64,000 nucleotides of DNA, from positions 1,302,001 through 1,366,000 of the forward strand of contig VCCP01000008.1 in assembly GCA_005765155.1 (NCBI GenBank), given 5' to 3'. The position numbers and the translations under genes are program-made. Shown here in pieces: positions 27,406 through 38,519 of the stretch (the first letter of the stretch is position 1; every line of letters begins with the position of its first letter). Under the pieces are notes generated by a model. That model searched no databases. It saw nothing but the letters and a program-made list of their open reading frames with translations, and was not told where the DNA came from. This DNA is from Zelopaecilomyces penicillatus (taxonomy: Eukaryota > Ascomycota > Sordariomycetes > Hypocreales > Pseudodiploosporaceae).

Positions 27406-27714
27406 GGTTTGACGGACGACGAGGAGATGTGGTTCAAGAAGGAATCATTTGTCATTCAGTCTGCCGGCATCAAACCGCCGCCCGCACGGATGAAGGGTTG
27501 GGTTGTTTGAGTCACGAGGGTGGACAAACCCATACACCCAAACGAACCAACAAAACGTCTGGAGGAGAAGCGACACGTGGGTGGGATGGAATGTGGCGAA
27601 CAATAGGAGAGAATTGGGCGGATGGGAATGTCCAGCCGCATATTAATTAGAAGCGCTCATTAATTAGGGTGTCAGCAAAGGAGCAGCAAACCATGGACAA
27701 ACCCTAACAGACGC

Positions 27715-27740
27715 CTTGGCTTGGCTTGGCTTGGCTGGGC
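27715..27740. repeat. TTGGC pentanucleotide tandem repeat
   Basis: Four to five units of TTGGC with one variant unit following, upstream of the propeller gene. Confidence 0.85.
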
Positions 27741-28685
27741 TTGGCTCCAAAAAACGACCAATCCAATGCCCAACCTGTCATCCAAGAGTGGTTACCCCAT
27801 GTCTGTCTCTCATGGAGTTCGCTCTTGTACGTGCAAAATCCCGAGAACGTGGGGGGTTCGCCGTTGCCTGGGCCCTGCATGCGATTCATTACCCCAGTCT
27901 TCACCACCGGTTTTGGCAGCAACAGTTGAAGAATGTTTGTTGAGACAATGAATGAATGTGTCTACATCTACCTCATGCTTCTTCTGCTGTATGGCTTTGT
28001 TGTATGCCTGACGTGCTTCTCGCGTGTCAGAAGCCCCTTGCTGTGTAACCATGAATAACTTGGGTCACATCGACACGGATCCGACTGCCACGGCATCGGC
28101 AAAGTGTCCCCCGAGGCCATGTTTCCGAATCAAATTGAGTGGCACAGCCTTTCCACCCATTGGTCCCGTACCGCATTGTGCCCCCACGGATCCGAACCCG
28201 GCGGCAAAAGGTTGTCTCAGAAACTTATTGTTCGGGCTCGGCGATCTGATAAGTGCCTGCCATTATATGCCATTTCGTGAGAAATATGCCGGGCATTGCC
28301 CCCCAAAACAAGACGGCTACTGCCGTTCTGACATTGCCGACGCCGGAGATGACGCCCCGAGTCAAATGATATGAGGGGATGTAAGACCAATGGTAAGGCT
28401 TGAAGCTGGAGGCATCCACGGTGCAACAATACAGACTTTGACACCGCGACCATAACATCATAATAATCAACGCACACTCAAGACTGACATATACTTTTAT
28501 AAATTCATTAATTACATCTTCATATTTTGAGCGTCTGTAAATATGTTTCGCGGAAAGCCTCTTTCAAAGCTTTCTGCGCCATGGTGACATTTCGCTTTGC
28601 ATGACTGGCCGTCTATCACAGCCTCGGATGGACTGTCCAGGAATCATTACATGGATATAATCCAGAATCTCATCAAAGCCTTCAC

Positions 28686-28722
28686 ATACGACCATAGGTA
28701 GTGGAGAATTCGGGATCCCGTC
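28686..28722 (+). repeat. Degenerate 37-bp direct repeat, copy 1
   Basis: Matches 28879-28915 at 31 of 37 positions by hand alignment. The shared core includes GGATCCCGTC, and most differences are transitions. Origin unknown. Confidence 0.7.
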
Positions 28723-28878
28723 CGCTCTCCCATAGACAAACCACTAACCGGCAGATTAGTAGTTGGGTCGGTGACGACCAGCGAACACCGGCTGTTGTAT
28801 GTTTTTTGCCTTTTTGCCCTCCCTTAGGAAATCTGGTGATGTTAGCTTATGAACTTGTTGAGGAACCTCCACTGCCAT

Positions 28879-28915
28879 ATATGACTATAGGTGGCGGAGA
28901 ATCCTGGATCCCGTC
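28879..28915 (+). repeat. Degenerate 37-bp direct repeat, copy 2
   Basis: Second copy of the unit at 28686-28722, 193 bp downstream in the same orientation. Confidence 0.7.
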
Positions 28916-29553
28916 AATCTTTTGTATGCAATGTCATTCATTTTTGGAGTGTTGTAGTTCCATTCTTCAATGGTCATGCACTGAGGCTGAGACCCAAGAT
29001 CTTATTGTCAAATGGTATGACTAGGTAGGCTCTGCTTTATTCAAGTACTGTTTACTCTTCAGACCAATGCTATCGGATATGTGACATATGTGTTACTTTA
29101 GATGAGCCTGGAAAATCACCATCGATATTGAATGGATGGTCTAAATTTACCAAAAACTCTCTGGTACTGGATCTAGATGGACTTTTTTCGTTGATGCGAC
29201 TACTCTAACGTGAGTGTATATGGAGGCTTGAAATGCTGGACTTTGATGCCGGAGCGGGTCTGCCTGCACTCCATGAGTCGCTTGCTCGTGCCCCGTTCTG
29301 GCTAATGAAGCCGTAGGGTTTTGAAGCTTCCGAAATCACTCTCGTCAGAGCGTCTCAACAGGGTTGTTTCGCAAGGCAGATTGAGAACCGCTGCTCCCTG
29401 AACAGACATTTATCCCCTCGGAATCACTCCTTGTTATGCGCGGTCCGAGGAATAGGGAAGCCATTGTGATTCCTATCTATCTATAACATGTCTCTTTTTG
29501 GCTGGGCTACAATTGATCATCTATCAGTTTGTATTATATTAGATAGTAGAAGC

Positions 29554-31937
29554 TTAGCACTGTTTATCCTCAGAACCATTCTCTTCAACCTTCGCAACCT
29601 TGTCGCTCAAAGCCTCGCCGACGTGCTCAAGCGCCATGTTCTTCGTTTCAGGATGTAATAAAAACACAATCACAATATAAGTACAATCCATAATCAAGAA
29701 GACCAAGAAGTATCGCCAGGAGCTCTTCTCAATCGCTATTGGCGTAACCTGGGCAATGAGAACACCTAGAGCGTTGAAGGTGAAGTATCCACAGGCCAGT
29801 CCAGTCGCGCGAATCTCGGTAGGCACAATCTCGGCAGCGTACTATGAGAATGTAAGCGAGTGTGAAGAGCAGAAAAGACTGTCGCGCACAGCGAAAACTT
29901 TAGTAGGCAGATATAATAGGTAGTAGGGTTTACTTAGCATAGGTGAAAATTTTCTTATGAGATTTAAGCCTGGAGTTCGAGGTGATTGATTAATAACCTT
30001 AATAGATAATCTTGATCGCTCTATTATATATTTTATCTTATGGCTATATCTATATCTCCTTTTTCTATATCCTATAATTATAATTCTTTAAGCCTTCTAA
30101 CCAAGACTAATATCTTATACTATTTAGCTATTTCTCTTCTCCTTATAGTATTCATATATTTCAGATCTATCTAAGCTAATTAATCAGTCTCTTAATCTAT
30201 TAATTATATAGCCTTTATAGTGGTCTAGAAAGCTAAGGTTTTAAGATTAAGGTTCTTGGTAGCCCTTATAGATTTATATAAAGGCTTGCAAGTATAGATA
30301 AGGCCTATATTAATTCTAATACTTAGCTCAATTAATATAAATGATTAGGTTAGCAGGCGTGTAATGTGCCTGTTGCCTAGCGGGGCTCTTTTAACCCTTG
30401 GCAAGGCCCAATTGGCGGTTGCCTCCTGCTTTGAAAGCGGCCTAAAACCCGACGACAATGGCCATGGCTGGGATCATGCCTGCATAGCATGTCAGCTGAA
30501 GGGGGGTGGGGGGTCAATGTGTCAGTGTATATGGCTTCTTAGGAGATGATGGCAGTGATATGGGGGCTTCTTTTCGGCTTACAAGAGCTTTCTTTCGACC
30601 GACTCTATCGAGCCAAAAGGCACACGTTACAACAGCGGCTGTGGTAACGATGCCCCATACTACCGCCAGGACGAGAGAGCGGAAGGCCCTCTCTCCAATC
30701 ATTTGATAAATGATAACTTGGTAACCCGCTAGTGGAATGATGCCTGTGAATCTGAGAAATGTCAACGACAGGATCGCGCAAATAAACTCAATCGGACTAA
30801 AACCTACTGCTGAAAAAAGAAAAGGCCACAGATCAGGGCGAAGCGCCTCAGATAGGATCGTTTGCGGAGAATCTTGCGCCAGCTTCCTGTGTGGGTTTTT
30901 TCTTCCTCGATCTGGGCTCGGATCTGGACATATTCCCGATAGTATGAGCTGCTTTCGTCATGATGCTCACTCACACTATCGCTACCGTGCAGACGACTAA
31001 GTGTTTCCAGAGCCTCCGCATGTCTCCCCTTTAAACCGAGCCAGCGCGGTGATTCAGGCACCCAGAATGAAAAGAGAAACAGTGCGGCGGCGGGGAGGTA
31101 TTGCAGGCCGAATAGCACGCGCCAAGAAGTGTTGCCCTGAACGAAGTAAAGGCCAAGACCGATGCATTGCGTGAACAAGAAGGAAGCAGTAATGTTTAGT
31201 CTATTGCCAAAGTGTGGCATCAGCCGATCAAAGTCCTCGTGTTATTGAAAAAAATAGAGCCTCAGCCATTAATCACCTACACGTAGAGGGCACCCACTCG
31301 TCCACGGACGTGGGCTGGGGACAGACAGTTCGCTGGCATACGCAGGGCAGACGGAGAAGACGATTCCACATGCGAGACCACCGATGGCACGCCCACTGAT
31401 GAAGGTGCCATAGTTATGGGCTGCTGTTTGCAGAGTAACTCCAACCACTGATACAGCGCATGCGAATTGGATTGTCCATAGTCCTTTTGATGGGACACAT
31501 TAGCCGATCGAACCATATCATCATTTACTCCAACACCACCGATGGATGGGATGCTTACGGCCAAATTTATTCGGGAGGTAAAAGTTGAGGAGAGCACCTA
31601 CTGCACTGGCAGCTTGATACGCCGAGTTGATGCCCCCAATAGTGACACTTGTCAGCTTAAAGAACCGGATGAAGCTTGGAAACGCAAGAACCGAAGCGTA
31701 ATGCCTTTTTGGTGGCCTCTTTGTTAGCCCGAAAAATGATCAACCTGCTTTTTGTTTTTCTATATTTAATTCTCGAGCGAAGCAAAACGTACTGGTGTCA
31801 TAGCCAAAGAAGGTGGCGCCTGAGCATGCATAAACAATACAGAGAAGCTGAAACCGATTCATTCTGGGCGAACGGGAGACTGAGTTAAATCTTTTCGCAC
31901 AAAGACGAAACGAGTTTTCGTCATCATCATCACCCAT
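29554..31937 (-). pseudogene. MFS sugar transporter pseudogene, split by an AT-rich block
   Basis: Fragments in order match a fungal sugar/H+ symporter. The N-terminal FFGYDT motif is near 31790. Next come membrane segments ending GRAIGGLACG and the loop motif VRGRVGALY. The mid-loop PESPRWL is near 31040 and the DRVGRKK repeat near 30590. The C-terminal PTEIRATG, PETKNMALEHV and a polar tail end at 29554. Some breaks between fragments are ordinary introns, for example one of about 65 bp after FFFQQ with a TTGAC branch site. Three features are damage: a frameshift between SELS and VRGRVG near 31310-31325, an in-frame TAG at 30442-30444, and an AT-rich block (about 29900-30350) sitting where membrane segments 8-9 should be encoded. 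About 60 residues of the expected protein are missing there. It may once have served the neighbouring biosynthetic locus. Confidence 0.8.
29900..30350. mobile_element. AT-rich, RIP-like block interrupting the transporter gene
   Basis: The sequence changes abruptly to very AT-rich DNA dominated by TA, TAT and TTA words, then returns to normal composition within transporter coding sequence on both sides. This is typical of an inserted repeat degraded by repeat-induced point mutation. No transposase, terminal repeats or target duplication could be recognised, so the mobile origin is inferred from composition and position only. Boundaries are approximate. Confidence 0.5.
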
Positions 31938-32680
31938 CTAATCCTCTTCTTATAGAGCCCAGCTAAGTGTATATACATGTACATATGCCAAAGTCGCGTG
32001 GAGAAGTCCTTCTGCTTCTACAAGTGCTTATTATTCTACATCGGGGGTGTTGCCGGGCTTTTGACATGCTGCTGTATATGCAGCCATGCAAGCACTTGTA
32101 AACGGTTTCCGACCCCATACAGCTAGTACATAGTACACGAATCGTGGAAGGATGTAAGCTATTCTCGGCATCGTGCGAGATTTGGCTGTGGATCCCGTAC
32201 TGACAGGGGCTTTCGCAACAGGGGCGAATAAGCACAACCCGCCCTGTAGGATCATGTTCCATGGGCGTTGCTCCTTTACAATAGACATTACAGTTGATTT
32301 GGGACCATTTCGGCCGTTCTGGCAAGACTGGAAAGTATCTACATTGTCTTGTACGGCGCCTGATAAAGCAAGGCATGGCTGTAAATCAACATACCGGATT
32401 GGCTATATACAAGCTGCAATCAGCTCACAGACCAGCCTATGCATCAACCAAGTCAAGGCAATTTGTCGTTCCTCTGCTGCGGTTAGCCGAATACTTTGAA
32501 ATTTTATACATCACCATTGGGTTATAACACCACTGCTCTTGGGACAGCCACATAGTAGAAATATATCTTCAATGTTTCTTATCTCTATACGTAAAATCCC
32601 CAAGGGCTCTACTGAAAAACCATCCCAGACTTGTTATTTCAACCTCTATAGCTCCTTTTCCGCAAAATCCAAGATAAGAT
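31938..32680. other. Spacer between transporter and PKS remnants
   Basis: No recognisable coding sequence. It presumably contains the former transporter promoter and the 3' end of the PKS remnant. Confidence 0.5.
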
Positions 32681-34870
32681 CTAAAACTCTGGCAGTAACT
32701 TGCTCTTCTCAACAATCTTCGTAGCAAAGCTTTCAATAGGCACAGCCGCTAGGATTTCCAACAGAGCCATGTTGGCCTTTATCTCTCTAGTAATCCAGTT
32801 TCTCACCTCCAGCGCCACGAGGGAATCTATGCCGTACCGATACAACGGTCGGCCGGGGTCGACCTCGGAAGAAGGCATCTGGAGGATCTCGGCTGTTTTA
32901 TTCACCAAGGCTTCTGTGACGATCTCTGCTGCTTCTTGTTTACTCTTGGCTTTGGAAAGCCTGGCTGCGAGTGATGCGGCAGAGCCCTGATTTTCTGCCG
33001 CAGCAGCATCGGCAACAACATTGGTGACCGCCAAAGGTCCAAAACGTGGATCGTCAAAGTATTCTGGTCGGGCGAGACCATGAGCAGCCATAATGTCCGT
33101 AGTACCCAATCCGGTACAAACTTGCACAGGGCAATATTCTCCAGAACCTCGTTGCTGTTGGTTAATCAAGCTCTTCATGAGAGCGTGGAAAGCAGGCTCG
33201 CGGATGCCCAGGACCTCTTACCAACGCTTGATGTTGCCACTGGTGCCAGTCTCAGCAAGCACACCACCGTCTTGCATGATTCCCAGGTTAACGGATACAG
33301 CCTTGAGGCCCTGGAAGCGGCGGTAGTGCGCAAGGGCGTCCTGGTAGGTGTTTCCAGCGGCATACCGTGCCTGACTAGGATATCCGTAGATACCAGAGCT
33401 TGATGAACACCCCCAGTCGCCAGTTCGTCTACGATTGCCTTGGCCTGAGGTGTGGTATCGCCAGATCGTGATAAGAAGGCGATATTCCGAGCTCCAGATA
33501 CTACAAACTCCTTGGCGAGACTGCGACCTAAACTACCCAAGCCTCTATCAAATAGGTACGTGGCTTCCGGGTCAAGTCTTGACGAGTCTTTGGCTTTCCG
33601 TAGGATGGAGGCTTGAGCATTGTCTGTGAATGAGAGCACCAGCTTACCAAGGTGCTTACCCTGCTGCATGGTTCTGAATGCCTCCCTAACCTGACTGATA
33701 AGATACACAGTGACAGAGCTCCGTGTACGAAGAACGCCCTGATCTATAAGCTTAAAGGTCTCGTGGAATACAGCGTAAAACACCGTTCGGTCTTCCTTAA
33801 AGAGAGTATGGTTATTAATAAATGTGAATAAGGTGCTTTTGCGGAAGGGTTGTATATCCAGATGCATATTGTTGGTGATATCGCGCAGATCGATTTCGAT
33901 AAAGGTTTCAAACGTCGCAAGACACTCCAAGTAGCTCTCAAGAGCTCACCAGAGAGGGAGTTGAGGACACAATCAACGCCATGACCATCTGTGATTTGAT
34001 TGATACTTTGTTGAATATTCACAGTCAGTATATTTATCAAAGAGAAGGAATCAGTGGAAATACAGAACCAAGGGCAAACTCTTTCCTTGATAAAGCTCGT
34101 ATCGTGCGAGTGGAAGATGTGTTCTTCGGGAATGCCATATTGTTCCACGATGAGCTTGCGCTTGTCGTCTGTGCCAACAGTGACATAGATGACAAGCCCC
34201 AGATGTTTGGCCAGCCTAAGAAGGTACCGTAGAGGTAGCACTGAGAACCCATGACCTGTGGGTTTTTGCCTTGAGAGTGTAGTGTAGAATAAGAGAGCGT
34301 CAATACTTACTGGATTGCCGCTTGGCCCACGCCTCTGCAGCCGCGTGGATCAATACAGACTGGCCATTTCGAAGTTTGGCTACACAGACAAATACGTAGT
34401 ATACAGTCGTGTGCACAACAGGAACTGCTACTGCATCTTCGAAGGACATGGAGTCTGGGATTTTGGCTAGGCCACGATGGTCGACTCGGATTTTGGTTGC
34501 GTGGGTTCCTACATGGATGGTGCTCACGCGATCACCTGCCTTCCAATGGGATGCCTTGCTCCCTGTCCTGAGAACAACACCACTGGCTTCATTTGAATGA
34601 GGATGTCGTGTTGCCTCTAGACGATGATGTTGAGAAAAGTGTGTCCCTTCACAAGGGCGACAACATCCTCGCACCATCTTGGCTCGCTCATCGAGACAGC
34701 GCGGGCTGGCCGGCGGATGATGCTCCGATCGATGACTTCTTTCCAGAAAGGTTTTTTCGAGAGACCCGGTCACCCAGTCCGAATCTTTCTCTTTCACTGA
34801 CAACAGTGGAAGGTTCTTCCCCTTTGGGGGAGGCAAGACTCACTGTCCTGGTCGAATCTTTGCTAAATTA
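32681..34870 (-). pseudogene. Highly reducing polyketide synthase remnant (ER-KR-ACP only)
   Basis: Only the C-terminal part of a type I iterative PKS is left, in several frames. In transcription order: the enoyl reductase N-half (GDRVSTI and SFEDAVAVPVVHTTVYY, near 34380-34550), the ER cofactor-binding core (IYVTVGTDDKRKL, and VDCVLNSLSGELLR), the ER end (EAFRTMQQGKHLGKLVLSF), and the ketoreductase start with a mutated nucleotide-binding loop (RGLGSLGRSLAKEF). Then, in another frame, comes the KR active-site region with YAAGNTYQDALAHYRR (about 33330-33400), and last an acyl carrier domain with the phosphopantetheine serine in GIDSLVALEVRNW near 32827. At least three frame changes, a TAA at 33218-33220 and a deletion of the KR middle (about 33400-33425) make it non-functional. 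KS, AT, DH and MT domains are absent. The sequence just upstream (34950-35140) might carry a further scrap of linker. Confidence 0.88.
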
Positions 34871-36108
34871 GAAGCTATTGGCGCCTTTTCGTGTATCTTG
34901 CATCGATATGAGATACAAACACATGGTTTTGTAGATGCTGTTGGCCATCAAACATCGTCATTCCCGCGTACAAGAAATGCGTTGCCTGGCAGCATGCTGC
35001 TTGTTCCCGAAGGAGACTTGCAGGTTACTGTACGCCCAAAGAACAAAGCAATCTCCATATAATCCCAATCTCTATTTATACGACCAGTCTTTTGGAATAT
35101 GTAGATAAATAGTGAGCGTAACAAATGGTCGTCGTGCACACTGCAATATATCCACGAATCTATGCTATAGCAGACAGACTAGTTTGTTCGTGTTTGACCT
35201 TCTGCTAGCTTTAGATACTTGGGAACCAAACTTGTAACCGTCCCATCCTCATTGGAAACTCTGAAATACAGGCTTAATAATGATCATCCTTTATGCGCTT
35301 CTTATACTTCCTCCTTATCCTGACCTCCCAAGCATGCCTTCCATGCTGCCGTTGGTTACAGGCTATGAATGAGCGGTAGAATTGGGCATTTGTGACTCGC
35401 GATACTTCTCTCACCGTCTTCAATTATGATCTGTCTTAGCTCTGTTGACTGCTTAGCGACTTGGTGACCATGTCAAGGCCGCCAAGTGCTTACACAGCAT
35501 CAGAACCCTCCTTATTTTTTTAGCTCTTTATCGTCAGCATATTTTTCAAAACATTCAATACATGTGTCAATTAACACATCCATTCCACAGCCTTCCTGTA
35601 GATCCTCAATATCTGACAGCTCCTCGCCACCAAATGTCGCACCAGGATGCAAGCCACGTTAGCCTAGTGTATGCCACCCCCCCCCCCCCCCCCCCCCCCC
35701 CCCCTGAATAAGATATAGGTAAGCACTAGAATGCCACGAGTTGGTACGGCCGGTACACGTCGAGCATGGTAAAAAGAGGTCTAACCTATTTTCTCCACCG
35801 TTTATATCTAGACATTTTACAACGTAGTACATCTCAACTTCTACCCCGTATTATATAGAGTGGCCTTGAATTAGCCTTCAATTTCCAAGGCATCTTGATA
35901 AGACCCTAAGGCCAATATACTCTCTTCTCCATGCCCCCTAATCTGTACTAAGCTCCTGTGGCACACATTAGGCCTGTTTTACCGCACTCCAAAGAATAGG
36001 TATGTGAAAACAGCACGGAGTTTACTCGTATACGGCACACCTCTAATAAACTGTCTCATAATTTGTGAACGTAGGTCGACTTCACAGCACTCCAACATTC
36101 ACTCCATA
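34871..36108. other. AT-rich spacer with poly-C tract
   Basis: No gene recognised. It lies where the missing N-terminal PKS domains would have been, and contains a 28-bp poly-C run. The 3' end includes the promoter of the O-methyltransferase. Confidence 0.5.
35677..35704. repeat. Poly-C homopolymer (about 28 bp)
   Basis: Uninterrupted C run in AT-rich surroundings, with length uncertain because such runs are hard to sequence. It lies upstream of the methyltransferase and near the truncated 5' end of the PKS remnant. Confidence 0.8.
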
Positions 36109-37491
36109 ATGGCAATCCCAGGACACACCACTACATCGAACGGCATCGACAAAGTCAACGCCAACAAACTTCTGAGTTTGGCTAAAGGAGTTGCTTCCAA
36201 GGCACAGGAGATTATAGAGGCTTTGGAACAGCAAGGCTTGCCGCAACCGTCACTGGGTCCCGATGGAGCAGCCCCTGATTTTATTCCGGCGCTTGACACT
36301 CAGTTACAAGGACTGCGTCGCGGTCTCGTCAGCGATGCTCGACTCCTTGCCGACACTTTCACAGGCACCCGAAAATTAGTAGATGAGCAACTTCAATTCA
36401 GCGTAGGACAAAAATGACACCATGCGAGAGGACGAGAAATATGCTGATTAAAACGGCCAGGTCCACACTATTACTGTTTTGCGAGTCCTTTACAATTTCA
36501 ACATTCCACAACATGTGCCTTTGGATGGTACCGTTACTTTCTCAGAGCTAGCCAAGGCGTGCCGCCTTGACGAGCCTCGGTTGACTCGTATTGTTCGCTA
36601 TCTCATGCTCAATCACATCTTCACAGAGCCAGAGCCTGGGAAGGTGGCTCATTCTGCCATCTCAAGCTTTCTGTTGTCAAACGAAGCCGTTGCAATGGAC
36701 TTTGTAGGCCACATGATTGAGGAGGCCCTTCCAAGTGCCATCAGCCAGACAGACTGCATGAAGAATCCTCCATCAGGCTTGTCACCGGTGCTAGACTGTG
36801 GATTCGCCGTGGCTCTTGGAGAATCCAAGTCGTCATACTTTGATGTCACATCTGAACAACCCGAACGCATGAAGCGCTTCGGAAAGACCATGACATACAT
36901 GAGCAGTCCCGGCGGTCATAACTCGATCGAAAGAGTGCTCACCAGCTACGACTGGATTGGACTGGGCGATGTAGAGGTGGTGGACGTGGGTGGGTCGATG
37001 GGATACGTTGCCGTGGAACTCTTAAAGTATTCCCCCAGCATTAAAAAGGTAACGGTACAAGACCTGCCCGATGTGATTGACGAAGCTCGCGCAAACCCGC
37101 CGCTTCAAGCTGCTGAAGTCGCAGACCGTCTTGAATTCCAAGGGGCCAGTTTTTTCGACCCGCAGCCTATAAAGGATGCCGATATTTATCTATTCCGCCA
37201 CGTCTTCCATGACTGGCCGCAGGAGAAAGCTGAAGAAATCATCCGCAATGTTGTTCCAAGCATGAAACCTGGAGCGAGACTAGTGATTGCTGATTACATC
37301 CTTTACCCAACCGGAGAAGACGACCTCTATTCCTCCAAATGGCACGCGTTGCAGATATGCAAATGATGGTTCCACTCAACGCCAAAAAGAGGTCATTGGT
37401 TGATTGGAAGGAGTTTCTGGACGTTTCATCTGGGGGATCATTGGAATTCGAACACGCCAATGGACCTATCGTTGTATTCCGGAAGAAATAG
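36109..37491 (+). pseudogene. O-methyltransferase gene with a one-base frameshift near the 3' end
   Basis: Exon 1 is 36109-36402 and exon 2 begins at 36461. The 58-bp intron (GTAGGA...CCAG) is in phase 0. The protein belongs to the fungal SAM-dependent, plant-COMT-like methyltransferases of secondary metabolism. It has an N-terminal winged-helix dimerisation region (NFNIPQHVPLDG), SAM motif I VVDVGGSMGY, and the catalytic-base motif FRHVFHDWP. The reading frame closes at 37364-37366, but the usual C-terminus (MARVADMQMMVPLNAKKR, then the LEFEH and VVFRKK ends) continues in the +1 frame to the stop at 37489-37491. The break maps to the AAATGG at about 37336-37341, where one A seems to be missing. 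Either the gene is newly broken, losing about 50 residues next to the active site, or the base was dropped in sequencing. It probably belonged with the PKS remnant. Confidence 0.82.
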
Positions 37492-38519
37492 TGACATCTT
37501 TCTACATTTAAAGCAATACAAAACGTACATATCATAAATACAATGGCAGTTGGCGCAACTGAGTGTGTATATCGACCTCATCTGTCAAGATGTCACAATA
37601 TAGGAAGATAAATCGTATGCTTGCGCTGCCAATGGCTACCATCTCAAAAACGTGTACAGGAGAGGAAACGATAGACAAAAAATGCACATAATTGACTCAA
37701 AGGACTGAAAAGTGTCCAGGCCAGCCATGAATTACAGGCAAGAACGCCAAGAACTAACTACATCCTCATAAGCAGGCTATTCCATCAAGAAGCACCCTTT
37801 CCTTCAAATTTCTCTATAAAACCCCAGCTACATATTGTTGTAGTTCTCCATTGATTCGTCAAAATGCATGTTCCATTGCTGTCACAGTGTCATTATATAG
37901 GTCAGGCTATAATTTGGATACAGCCCTCCAGCAGTGATGCAATACCCCATCCATGACTTGAAGTATCAGCTCTGCTTTAAGCACACTCTCGAAATAGCCG
38001 AGGACATTTAGGTTGCAAGTAGTCCGAGCTTGGTTGCGCCGAGGGGTCAGACTCTGTCGTTCAGAACACCGACGTGCTTCGGATCAGGGATGAAACAGCC
38101 TACTACACCTCGTACCTAGTCTGAAATGCTTCTCGCATTCGGGTTTACGTAGCTTCACTGACAAAACCGGAAATGAATCTACGGGACGTTGGCTGGGTGA
38201 CAACTGCGAGGAAAATGCAATCGGTGTTGACGTAACTATCTCATAGCCCACGTTTGTTGCCCACAGTGGCATGTCTTATGCAATACTAGAGCAATAATTG
38301 CATATATTCGTGTTGACATGTGCATATTGTATTGGTTGAAGAAGAAGAAAACTAACGCTAACCAGCGGAAGCCACTGATTAGAAGACCAGCCGCATCCCA
38401 GCCACCAATGGAACGGAATAGCCCATTAACCCGTGACAACGGATTTCAACAGTTTGCTCTATTTTTTAGCAAAGATTTCAACCTCCCATCGGCGGCGTCA
38501 ACCGATTTGAACGGTGCTC
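37492..38519. other. Intergenic spacer between convergent genes
   Basis: About 1 kb between the ends of the methyltransferase (plus) and arsM (minus). Only short shadow frames are seen. It marks the boundary between the decayed biosynthetic block and the arsenic cluster. Confidence 0.5.

Larger units (their letters stand above)
27406..29553. other. Intergenic, degenerate sequence without a recognised gene
   Basis: Holds the promoter of the propeller gene (minus strand), a CTTGG pentanucleotide run at about 27715-27740, and a degenerate 37-bp direct repeat. Composition turns AT-rich toward 28450-28560. No exon chain was found. Confidence 0.5.

Noticed and set aside
28160..28205. GGTTCGGATCC-like B-box as a tRNA gene
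   Set aside because: No matching A-box or cloverleaf could be built around it. Similar B-box-like strings near 190 and 15520 were rejected for the same reason.
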